NCBI RefSeq assembly: GCF_029936995.1
Contig: NZ_JAPYRE010000010.1
Location: 1-55,837, forward strand
Direction: 5' to 3'
Source: Henriciella sp.
GTDB lineage: Bacteria; Pseudomonadota; Alphaproteobacteria; Caulobacterales; Hyphomonadaceae
DNA length: 55,837 bases
Position 1 is the first letter of the stretch; every line of letters starts with the position of its first letter. Positions 44,252-51,280 of the stretch are shown here, piece by piece. The notes below the pieces were generated by a model. That model saw nothing but the letters and a program-made list of their open reading frames with translations. It was not told the DNA's origin and made no database searches. Both the position numbers and the translations under genes were made by a program.

Positions 44252-45202
44252 ATGGCTGGTCCGCAATCCATTATCCTTCACCACTATGAGCGATCTCCCT
44301 ATTCGGAGAAGATCAGGCTTGCCCTGCGTATGAAAAACCTTGGCTGGTCTTCTGTCGAGATCCCGAACATCATGCCCAAGCCCCTGCTTATGCCGCTGAC
44401 GGGCGGCTACCGGAAAACGCCGGTTATGCAGATTGGTGCGGATGTTTTCTGTGACACGGCCATGATCCTGCGCGTCCTGGAGGAGCGGTTTCCCATGCCT
44501 GCGCTGGAGCTGCCCGGGCATGAAGGGCTGTCCAGCATGATCGGGGCATGGACAGATGGAAAATGGTTCCAGACAAGTGTCGGCGTGATTTTTGGTGCCA
44601 TTGGCGACCATGTGCCCGAAGCTTTCAAGAAAGACCGCGAGGCGCTGTCAGGACGCCCCTTCGACACAAAGGCAATGGCAGCTGTAGCGCCAATGCTGCG
44701 CGACCAGTGGCGCGCACAGCTCATGTGGATCGAGGAGCGCCTTGAAGGCGGCCAGGGGGCCGGTGGCGGGCAATGGATAGTCGGCATGAAGCCGGGGCTT
44801 GTTGATGTCCACGCGCACATGAATCCGTGGTTCATGGAGCAGAATGTGCCCGATTTCCTCGAAACATGCTTCAGGTCTGCGCCGCGCACGAAGGACTGGT
44901 ACGAGCGCATGAAGGAAATCAAGGGGCAGACCCCTGAAGAGATTTCAGGTGAAGCCGCCCTCGATATCGCTCTCAACGCTGCCCCCCGTCTGAAAGCGGC
45001 CCAGACAGACGGCGAATGCCAGGAATTTCAGCCTGGTGAGCACGTCGCGGTTGCGCCGGACGATTATGGCCGAGACTGGGTCGAGGGCGAGATCGTCATT
45101 GCCACCGCGGAGCGCATTATCCTGCATCGCCATGATGACAAGGCCGAGACCATAAACATCCACTTTCCGCGGACGGGCTTCATGGTCCGGCGGGTGGAAT
45201 AG
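44252..45202 (+). CDS. Glutathione S-transferase family protein with extra C-terminal domain
   Basis: A 316-aa protein. The N-terminal thioredoxin fold has HYERSPYSEKIRLAL (with the Ser/Tyr/Cys position as SPYS), KTPVMQIGADVFCDTAMI (cis-Pro and the glutathione gamma-glutamyl Asp/Thr). A helical domain to about 230 follows, and then about 80 residues beyond the usual GST end (FQPGEHVAVAPDDYGRDW and beta-like strands). The extra part resembles an SH3-like tail. It is divergent from the acyl-CoA ligase gene. The function is unknown. Confidence 0.78.
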   Translation: MAGPQSIILHHYERSPYSEKIRLALRMKNLGWSSVEIPNIMPKPLLMPLTGGYRKTPVMQIGADVFCDTAMILRVLEERFPMPALELPGHEGLSSMIGAWTDGKWFQTSVGVIFGAIGDHVPEAFKKDREALSGRPFDTKAMAAVAPMLRDQWRAQLMWIEERLEGGQGAGGGQWIVGMKPGLVDVHAHMNPWFMEQNVPDFLETCFRSAPRTKDWYERMKEIKGQTPEEISGEAALDIALNAAPRLKAAQTDGECQEFQPGEHVAVAPDDYGRDWVEGEIVIATAERIILHRHDDKAETINIHFPRTGFMVRRVE

Positions 45203-45206
45203 CGGT

Positions 45207-46148
45207 TCAGGCGGTCTCAGTCGTCATTGCCACGAAGACATCTTCGAGGTTTGGCTGCGATGTCGCCAGGTCGGCCACTCCGATGCCAGCCTCACGTACC
45301 TGTTCGAGCAGGCGGCCGATGCCGGTCTCGCTGTTGCGGTAGGCGATTTCGAGATCACCCGAACTAAGCAGCTTGATGTCGAGAGTCTTCAGGTTCTCCG
45401 GCACACTCGTCAGCTCTTCGCGCGGCGTGACCCGCAGGATGCGCTGGTCGAGGCGTTTAAGCAGCTGGGCGGTGGGTTCGGAAGCGATGATGTCGCCATG
45501 ATTTACGATGGCGATCTGGTCACAGAGCTCTTCAGCTTCTTCGAGATAGTGCGTTGTAAGAATGATCGTCGTGCCGGATTCGTGCAGGCGGCGTACATAA
45601 CTCCAGAGCGAGCGGCGCAGCTCGACATCGACGCCTGCTGTGGGTTCATCAAGGATTAGGACGGGCGGGTTGTGGACCAGTGCCTTGGCGATCATCAGCC
45701 GGCGTTTCATGCCTCCTGAGAGCTGGCGGACATAGGCGTCACGTTTGTCCTCAAGCCCGACAGCCTCAAGAATCTCTGTCGTGCGCCGCTCGGATTTCGG
45801 TACGCCATAAAACCCTGCCTGAAGCTCCAGGGCTTCTTCGGGTGTGAAGAACGGGTCCATGGTGACTTCCTGGTTCACCACGCCAATGGCGGCACGGCTG
45901 GCACGCGGATGCGCGTCGATGTCCATGCCCCATATGCTGGCCGTGCCATTGGTCTTGGTGACCATGCCGGCCAGGATATTGATGAAAGTCGACTTGCCCG
46001 CACCATTGGGGCCCAGAATGCCGAAGATTTCTCCGCGTGGTATCTTCAGGTCAATTCCGTTAAGCGCGCGCTTCTCTGGCATCTTGCCGGATGCGGCATA
46101 GACCTTTTCAAGCGCCTTGGCCTCAATGGCATAGTCGGGTGCGGACAT
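45207..46148 (-). CDS. ABC transporter ATP-binding protein (ABC-2 type), no permease nearby
   Basis: A 313-aa ATPase of the DRA/ABC-2 exporter group: GPNGAGKSTF (Walker A), QLSGGMKRRLMIA (signature), VLILDEPTAGVD (Walker B) and THYLEEAEEL (H-loop). The last 80 residues after the ATPase core are an ABC-2-type regulatory extension (NLEDVFVAMT). No ABC-2 permease gene lies next to it within the window, so the partner is encoded elsewhere. It is convergent with the GST gene, four bases apart. Confidence 0.9.
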   Translation of the reverse strand: MSAPDYAIEAKALEKVYAASGKMPEKRALNGIDLKIPRGEIFGILGPNGAGKSTFINILAGMVTKTNGTASIWGMDIDAHPRASRAAIGVVNQEVTMDPFFTPEEALELQAGFYGVPKSERRTTEILEAVGLEDKRDAYVRQLSGGMKRRLMIAKALVHNPPVLILDEPTAGVDVELRRSLWSYVRRLHESGTTIILTTHYLEEAEELCDQIAIVNHGDIIASEPTAQLLKRLDQRILRVTPREELTSVPENLKTLDIKLLSSGDLEIAYRNSETGIGRLLEQVREAGIGVADLATSQPNLEDVFVAMTTETA

Positions 46149-46200
46149 GGAGCCTCCGTAATCACGTCGAGCGCGCTATATAGGAAGCCGAAGCCGATAG

Positions 46201-46839
46201 CTAAACCGCTATCGGTGTGTCTTTTTGTTTTTGCTGTGCGCGCTTGAAGGCGGGACGCTCGCGGAGCCGCTCGAGATAGGATTTGCAGGTCGGGGTAATG
46301 CACGGCTCCAGTGGCGGCAGGACGCTCGCAAGCAGGATCGCGTAACCGATGGCGATATCGGCCATGGTGAACCGGTCGCCCACAAGCCACATCGCGTGCT
46401 CAAGACGTCGTTCCACAGCCGTCAGCCGTCCGGCGAACCACATCCTGTAATCGTCCGACACCTGCGGCTGACGGCGGTTTTTCGGTTCCAGCATCTCGTA
46501 GCGCAAGACCAGTGTCTGCGGAAAAGTGAGCGTCGCGTCGGAGAAGTACATCCAGTTGAGGTAAGCGCCGAAATCAGGCTCGTCCGGCCCGACGACAAGC
46601 TCGGTCGGTCCGTGCTTGCGCCCAAGATATTCGCAGATGCCGGTTGATTCCGTCATCTTCGTTTGCCCGTCCGTGAAGAAAGGGATGGTGCCGAGCGGAT
46701 TTATGTCGAGATAGGGCTTGTGGTGAACGCGGGGTGGGAAGGGCAGATTGATGAGCTCATAGTCGAGCCCCAGTTCTTCCATCGCCCAGAGCGGGCGGAA
46801 TGAGCGCGCATTGCGGCAATGATAGAGTGTCGGTTTCAT
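46201..46839 (-). CDS. Glutathione S-transferase family protein
   Basis: A 212-aa GST. The thioredoxin-fold start LYHCRNARSFRPLWAMEELGLDYELI carries the Cys/Ser-type active site (HCRNARS). DINPLGTIPFF holds the cis-Pro, and TESTGICEYL the glutathione binding residues. A helical domain follows to the end. It resembles the beta/theta group. It is separated from the ABC gene by 52 bases on the same strand. The second GST (44252) is only a distant relative. Confidence 0.88.
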   Translation of the reverse strand: MKPTLYHCRNARSFRPLWAMEELGLDYELINLPFPPRVHHKPYLDINPLGTIPFFTDGQTKMTESTGICEYLGRKHGPTELVVGPDEPDFGAYLNWMYFSDATLTFPQTLVLRYEMLEPKNRRQPQVSDDYRMWFAGRLTAVERRLEHAMWLVGDRFTMADIAIGYAILLASVLPPLEPCITPTCKSYLERLRERPAFKRAQQKQKDTPIAV

Positions 46840-46963
46840 GGGTGGGGCCTCCCGCGTCTGGCTGGCCTCATGCCGTGCCTGATTGACCTGATGGCTGGAC
46901 AGGCTCTACCTATGCGCCACAATGAATGCGGGCAATGCTGACATCGGGGAAGCAGGAAAGATC

Positions 46964-47167
46964 ATGTCGACCAAATCACTGCCGGAAGCGCCGGAAACCA
47001 TCGTGACAGACGAGCACCGTGTGGCCTGTGATGGCGGCAACGGCCCGCTTGGCCATCCGATCGTCTGGTACGAGATGGGCGACGATGAAATGGTCGAGTG
47101 TGGCTATTGCGACCGCCGCTTTGTGCTTGAGGGCGGCCGCTACGACCCGAATTCGCCGGGTATCTAG
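46964..47167 (+). CDS. Zinc-finger (zf-CHCC) small protein
   Basis: A 67-aa protein with VACDGGNGPLGHPIVWYEMG and VECGYCDRRFVL, the CHCC zinc-finger pattern (Cys, His, Cys-x-x-Cys) seen in NDUFS6-like complex I subunits and small bacterial relatives. CAGGAAAG (46953-46960) precedes ATG 46964; the longer frame from 46922 adds 14 residues without similarity. It may have a role in respiratory complex assembly, as inferred from the family only. It overlaps the convergent glycosyltransferase stop by four bases. Confidence 0.85.
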   Translation: MSTKSLPEAPETIVTDEHRVACDGGNGPLGHPIVWYEMGDDEMVECGYCDRRFVLEGGRYDPNSPGI

Positions 47168-47973
47168 TTGCCGGAAGTTCCGGTCTTTCTCTGTTTGCGG
47201 TCTGCCCGCCAGAGGCTGAAGATCTTCGGTCCGTCAACAAGATAGCGTTTTGCCATGCGCTGCGGCTCGTTTGTCAGCCTGTGCAGCCATTCTAGCCTTG
47301 CCTTGCGCATCCACTCCGGTGCGCGCCGGCTTTTGCCTGTCAGGAAGTCCAGGCTCGCGCCGCAGCATAGGCCAACCCCCTGAACGCCACCATGCTCGCG
47401 TGCCGCCATGGCCACCATTTCCTGCTGTGGCGAGCCGACACACAGAAAGTGGAAGCGTGCTGGATTGTCCGCCATGAATTCTGAGGCACGCCGGATCGCT
47501 TCGGGGTTCTTGCGCAAACCCATCGGTGCGTCATGCCAGCGGACATCGGAAAGCCCGAACTTGGCTTTCAGGGCCGTAATCTCGCTGGCTGTGCAACCGA
47601 TAACGACGACGGGCTCATCCGTGCTCACCTCTTTCTCGAAGAGCGTCTGCACGACGTCTGCGCCGGGAGAGGCCGGCAGGTGCAGCCCGTCCCACTTTGC
47701 GAGGAGTTCCAGGACACGGCTATCGTTCAGGATAAGCCCTGCGGTCTCGTATAGTGTGCGCAAGGCCGGATCGCGGTAAAGCCGGACCATGTGGTCGACA
47801 TTTGGGGTAACGACGTACCAGAAACCGTCTGAGTCAAGCGCGTTCGCGGCGATTGTGCGCGCAGCGTTGCGGGTCGCCATGGCCTGGAAGTCCAGACCGA
47901 GAAATCGCGTGGACTCGCCGCTCTGGGTTGCGGCGGCAAGTTCATTCTGGAGGGCTGTCCGGGAAGCCTGCAT
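47164..47973 (-). CDS. WecG/TagA/CpsF-family glycosyltransferase
   Basis: A 269-aa GT26-family enzyme. WYVVTPNVDHMVRLYRDP, LILNDSRVLELLAKW, PGADVVQTLFEK and FLCVGSPQQEMVAM are the family signatures. The Thr/Asn in TPN and the Asp of the catalytic site are present. These enzymes transfer a sugar (ManNAcA-type) to lipid-linked precursors. No polysaccharide locus is near. It is 37 bases downstream of pspF on the same strand, so it may share the PspF transcript. Confidence 0.82.
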   Translation of the reverse strand: MQASRTALQNELAAATQSGESTRFLGLDFQAMATRNAARTIAANALDSDGFWYVVTPNVDHMVRLYRDPALRTLYETAGLILNDSRVLELLAKWDGLHLPASPGADVVQTLFEKEVSTDEPVVVIGCTASEITALKAKFGLSDVRWHDAPMGLRKNPEAIRRASEFMADNPARFHFLCVGSPQQEMVAMAAREHGGVQGVGLCCGASLDFLTGKSRRAPEWMRKARLEWLHRLTNEPQRMAKRYLVDGPKIFSLWRADRKQRKTGTSGN

Positions 47974-48010
47974 GGTGAGCTCCTTTGCAGGTGATGCCTA
48001 GTAAGTGCTG

Positions 48011-49066
48011 CTATGTCTTGTTCTGGTCGTCCGGTTTGCCCGGCTTTTTCCCGTAATCGTGTTTGCGTAGCAATCCGCGTAGCTGATGATAGCTCAGGCC
48101 AAGCAGGTCTGCAGCTTTTCCCTGATGGCCATCATGTGCGGCGAGGGCGGCATCGATCAAGGCTGTTTCAAAAAGTTTAGTCTGCTCCTCGAACGGGATG
48201 CCGAGTTTCGGTTTTGGGAGTTTCTGATCAAGCGCGTCAGATGGTGGCTCGGGGGTATCTTTCAAGTCCGCTGGCGGGCGGAAAGGAGATGCAAATGGAT
48301 CAAGGGCTTCCGGTTCGAACCGCACGGGCTCACTTGTCGGCACGCTCAGCGCCCGGGCAGTCACGCGCTGGGCGAAGTTGCGCAGCTCGCGAACATTCCC
48401 CGGCCAGTCATGTGCATCAATTGCCGCAACCGCCGATGGCGCCCAGCCGGGAAAGTCTTCCAGCATTTCGCGGGCCATGCGTCGGGCAAAAAAATCTGCC
48501 AGCAGGCTGGCATCGCCTTTCCGGTATCTGAGCGGGGGCAATGTGATCACTTCAAAGGCCAGCCGGTCGAGCAGGTCGGCACGGAACCGGCCACGCCTGA
48601 CGGCTGAAGGCAGGTCGATATTCGTCGCCGCAACCACGCGGACATCGGTGGTGAGGACTTTTTCCCCGCCCAGGCGCTGGAACTCGCCATACTCGATGAC
48701 GCGCAACAGCTTTTCCTGGACCCGCTGTGAAGCCGTGGCGATCTCGTCGAGAAAAATCGTGCCGCCATCAGCAAGTTCAAAACGGCCCTGGCGGCGTTCG
48801 GTCGCCCCGGTAAATGCCCCGCGCTCATGGCCGAAGAGCTCTGAATCGAGAAGATCGTCTGAAAGGGCGGCGCAATTGACCTTCACATATGGCCCGTCCC
48901 AGCGCCGCGACAGGAAGTGAAGCCGTTCGGCGATGAGTTCCTTGCCGGTGCCGCGCTCGCCGATCACGAGGGCGGGCCGGTCCAGCGGGGCCAGGCGGGA
49001 GACATGTTCCAGCGCTGAAAGCCACTCTGGCGCTTCGCCGATTATCTGGGGAGCATCACCTAACAT
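48011..49066 (-). CDS. pspF: Phage-shock transcriptional activator PspF (sigma-54 dependent)
   Basis: A 351-aa bacterial enhancer-binding protein with no receiver domain. The AAA+ domain begins at once: VIGERGTGKEL (Walker A, 35-45), GHERGAFTGATE (GAFTGA loop, 79-90), GGTIFLDEIA (Walker B), and a C-terminal Fis-type HTH (LGLSYHQLRGLLRKHDY). The linker of 60 residues before the HTH is Pro/Asp-rich. It activates the divergent psp promoter when PspA releases it. Psp genes lie divergently, in the expected arrangement. Confidence 0.94.
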   Translation of the reverse strand: MLGDAPQIIGEAPEWLSALEHVSRLAPLDRPALVIGERGTGKELIAERLHFLSRRWDGPYVKVNCAALSDDLLDSELFGHERGAFTGATERRQGRFELADGGTIFLDEIATASQRVQEKLLRVIEYGEFQRLGGEKVLTTDVRVVAATNIDLPSAVRRGRFRADLLDRLAFEVITLPPLRYRKGDASLLADFFARRMAREMLEDFPGWAPSAVAAIDAHDWPGNVRELRNFAQRVTARALSVPTSEPVRFEPEALDPFASPFRPPADLKDTPEPPSDALDQKLPKPKLGIPFEEQTKLFETALIDAALAAHDGHQGKAADLLGLSYHQLRGLLRKHDYGKKPGKPDDQNKT

Positions 49067-49200
49067 ATAGTCAAAATAACGAAAAGATAAGGCAAATCAA
49101 TTAAATATAATCGTCAATAATGCTAAATCTTGAATCACAAAGAATACCATTTGGAAAATAATATCAATAATAACAATGCATTATATGGTTCACGCAAAAC

Positions 49201-49216
49201 TGGCACGGTCCTTGAA
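49201..49216 (+). promoter_or_regulatory. Sigma-54 promoter of the psp operon
   Basis: TGGCACG (49201-49207), four bases, then TTGAA (49212-49216) matches the -24/-12 consensus TGGCACG-N4-TTGCW, with one mismatch in the -12 element. It lies 59 bases before the first small gene. The 130 bases between it and pspF are strongly AT-rich, as expected for enhancer and IHF sites, but I cannot place those sites with confidence. Confidence 0.82.
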
Positions 49217-49274
49217 ATAGAAAGGCCATACAGGCGATGGGCGTCGCCAAAATGAAAGAAGGACCGAAAAGACA

Positions 49275-49415
49275 ATGACCGACCGCTCTTATGACACACG
49301 CTACTCATCTGGCCGCAGTGATTCAGGCCGTTTTGGCCACTGGCTCGCCACGCGGCCGGCCGAATGCTGGATGTTCTTTGCTGCCGGTGTCTTCCTCGGC
49401 GGCTTGTTCTTCTAA
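49275..49415 (+). CDS. 46-aa membrane micro-protein, first gene of the psp operon
   Basis: A 46-aa frame, ATG 49275 to TAA 49415, starting MTDRSYDTRYSSGRSDSGRF and ending with one hydrophobic helix (WMFFAAGVFLGGLFF). It lies between the sigma-54 promoter and pspA, co-directional, with 61 bases to pspA. A 13-codon frame (49237-49278) ends on its start codon in an ATGA overlap. I recognise no family. Position and the single helix suggest a membrane micro-protein of the envelope-stress response. Confidence 0.7.
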   Translation: MTDRSYDTRYSSGRSDSGRFGHWLATRPAECWMFFAAGVFLGGLFF

Positions 49416-49476
49416 GGCCCGTAAGAGACCTGAAGTGTTTCCTCCCCAATTTCACCGAGACTGAAAGGATATAAAA

Positions 49477-50172
49477 ATGGGACTGTTTTCCCGCCTCGGC
49501 GACATCATCAACTCCAACATCAACGCGATGCTGGACAATGCCGAAAACCCCGAAAAGATCGCGCGCCTGATCATCCAGGAAATGGAAGATACGCTGGTCG
49601 AGGTCCGTACCTCCGCTGCCCGCGCCATGGCCGACAAAAAGGAAATGGAACGCGAGATCGACTATTACACCCGCGTTCGCGATGACTGGGACAAAAAAGC
49701 CGGCGTTGCTGTCGACAAGGGCCGTGAGGACCTTGCCCGTGGTGCACTGGTTGCCAAGCAGAAAGCTCAGGGCGAGATCGAACGCCGTCAGCACGCCATG
49801 CAGGCTGCTGAAGAAGCTTTCGAGAAGCACCAGGACGACCTGTCCAAGCTTCAGGCGAAGCTCGATGAGGCCAAGGCCAAGCACCGCGCCCTCATGATGC
49901 GCCGGGAAGCTGCTGAGCAGCGTATCCGCATGCGTTCGCAGACCCACGATGGCAAAGTCGATGATGCACTGGCCCGCTATGCCAGCGTGGAGCGCAAGGT
50001 CGACGAAATGGAAGCCTATGCCGACACGATCAAGGGACGCGAGCCGACCCTGGAAGCCGAGTTTGCCGCTCTCGAGCGTGATGAGGCTGTCGAGAAGGAG
50101 CTTGAAGCCCTCAAGAAGTCGCGGGCCGGTGCTGCTTCGCAGGCATCCGACACCCAGAATAAAGAGGAGTAG
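49477..50172 (+). CDS. pspA: Phage-shock protein A
   Basis: A 231-aa coiled-coil protein of the PspA/IM30 (ESCRT-III-like) family: it starts MGLFSRLGDIINSNINAMLDNAENPEK and runs through IIQEMEDTLVEVRTSAARA. The helical heptad pattern fills most of the chain, and the C-terminus is short. It binds stressed membranes and inhibits PspF. Upstream are the sigma-54 promoter and a small gene; downstream are three psp-like genes. Confidence 0.96.
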   Translation: MGLFSRLGDIINSNINAMLDNAENPEKIARLIIQEMEDTLVEVRTSAARAMADKKEMEREIDYYTRVRDDWDKKAGVAVDKGREDLARGALVAKQKAQGEIERRQHAMQAAEEAFEKHQDDLSKLQAKLDEAKAKHRALMMRREAAEQRIRMRSQTHDGKVDDALARYASVERKVDEMEAYADTIKGREPTLEAEFAALERDEAVEKELEALKKSRAGAASQASDTQNKEE

Positions 50173-50178
50173 ACCGCA

Positions 50179-50283
50179 ATGATTTCCTCCCTGATTGTAC
50201 TCGCGGCAATTCTGTCAATTATCATCGTGCCGGGGCTGATCCTCCAGAACATGGAAGACCGGGCACAGGCTGAAAAGGGCTAG
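50179..50283 (+). CDS. 34-aa membrane micro-protein between pspA and pspB
   Basis: A 34-aa frame, ATG 50179 to TAG 50283. It has an N-terminal hydrophobic helix (MISSLIVLAAILSIIIVPGLIL) and a charged tail (NMEDRAQAEKG). GAGGAG (50164-50169) lies nine bases upstream. It fills the gap between pspA and pspB with two bases to spare, so it is very probably translated. It looks like the first half of PspB without the coiled-coil. Confidence 0.68.
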   Translation: MISSLIVLAAILSIIIVPGLILQNMEDRAQAEKG

Positions 50284-50285
50284 GC

Positions 50286-50543
50286 ATGGACATAGCACTC
50301 ATCATTCCGATCGTTGCGATTGTTTCGATCTTCATCGTCTTCCCCGGCATGGTGTTTCACTACATCACGCTGTGGCGGAAGCAGAAGACCCTGGAGCCCG
50401 ACGACGAACGGATGCTCGAAGACCTGTGGCGCTCCGCCAAAGCCATGGAGCGCCGCATCGAGACCCTCGAGAAACTCGTCGATACACACCCGGAAGACGG
50501 GATGCCGGCCTCTCGCCCGTCCCGCTCCGCATTTGACCAATAG
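50286..50543 (+). CDS. pspB: Phage-shock protein B
   Basis: An 85-aa protein: one membrane helix (IIPIVAIVSIFIVFPGMVF), then HYITLWRKQKTLEPDDERMLEDLW and a short helical region (AKAMERRIETLEKLV). This is the PspB plan. It works with PspC to sense membrane stress and bind PspA. The start lies two bases after the micro-protein stop. The stop is 12 bases before pspC. Confidence 0.9.
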   Translation: MDIALIIPIVAIVSIFIVFPGMVFHYITLWRKQKTLEPDDERMLEDLWRSAKAMERRIETLEKLVDTHPEDGMPASRPSRSAFDQ

Positions 50544-50555
50544 GATAGAACTGAA

Positions 50556-51005
50556 ATGACCCACCCACATGATCGTCACCGTGAAGATGGGGCTGGCAGC
50601 CGGGATGACATGTTTGCCTCCCCCAACCCCAAGCGGCTCTACCGCTCGCGCAATGAACGCCTCCTCGCGGGTGTCTGTGGCGGGATCGGTGAGCGCTATG
50701 GCTGGGATCCGATTGTCGTTCGCCTCCTGGCGCTTGCAATCTTCTTCTTCCTGGCAGGCCCGCTGATCTTCATCGGCTATATCGTGATGTGGCTCGTCGT
50801 GCCCAAGGCTCCGAAGAGCTATCGTCATCTGCCACCGGAAGAAGAGGCCTTCTGGCGCGGCGTGTCGGATCGGCCGAAGACTACCTATTCCGGGCTCAAG
50901 TACACATTCATGGACCTGGAAGACCGTCTTCAGAACCTTGAACGCAGTGTCACCTCGGATGAATGGCGTCTTCGCCGTGAATTCCGCAACCTCGAAAAGA
51001 ACTGA
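50556..51005 (+). CDS. pspC: Phage-shock protein C
   Basis: A 149-aa protein with the PspC domain: NPKRLYRSRNERLLAGVCGGIGERYGWDPIVVRLL, followed by a membrane helix pair (LAIFFFLAGPLIFIGYIVMWLVV). The last 60 residues (LKYTFMDLEDRLQNLERSV) are a predicted coiled-coil. It senses stress and relieves PspA's inhibition of PspF. It is followed by another small gene. Confidence 0.93.
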   Translation: MTHPHDRHREDGAGSRDDMFASPNPKRLYRSRNERLLAGVCGGIGERYGWDPIVVRLLALAIFFFLAGPLIFIGYIVMWLVVPKAPKSYRHLPPEEEAFWRGVSDRPKTTYSGLKYTFMDLEDRLQNLERSVTSDEWRLRREFRNLEKN

Positions 51006-51094
51006 TCATGTCGGCTCTCATCCTTGCCCTGCCCGACCGGCATCAAAGGTCAGAGCCGCTTAACTTCAACGTCCAGACTCAGGGGACAGAACCA

Positions 51095-51280
51095 ATGCCA
51101 GCCAAACTTCAGACAGGTGGATGGATCGCTTTCACAATCGCGCTCGGCGCACTCGCCGTCACAGCTCTGGCGAGCTTTACCGGAGGGCTTCATGTCGAAG
51201 CTGGCGGTGTCCAGATGACGATGCAGGCCGATCTTGAATCCGGCATCCAGCTCATCTTCGCGGCGGCGGCAGAAAGCTAG
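51095..51280 (+). CDS. 61-aa single-helix protein at the end of the psp operon
   Basis: A 61-aa frame: GWIAFTIALGALAVTALASFTGGL (one helix), a short amphipathic tail (LESGIQLIFAAAAES). AGGGG lies nine bases upstream of ATG 51095; a longer frame from 51008 adds 29 unlike residues. It lies 89 bases after pspC and overlaps the convergent mnmC stop by four bases. No family is recognised. Confidence 0.6.
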   Translation: MPAKLQTGGWIAFTIALGALAVTALASFTGGLHVEAGGVQMTMQADLESGIQLIFAAAAES

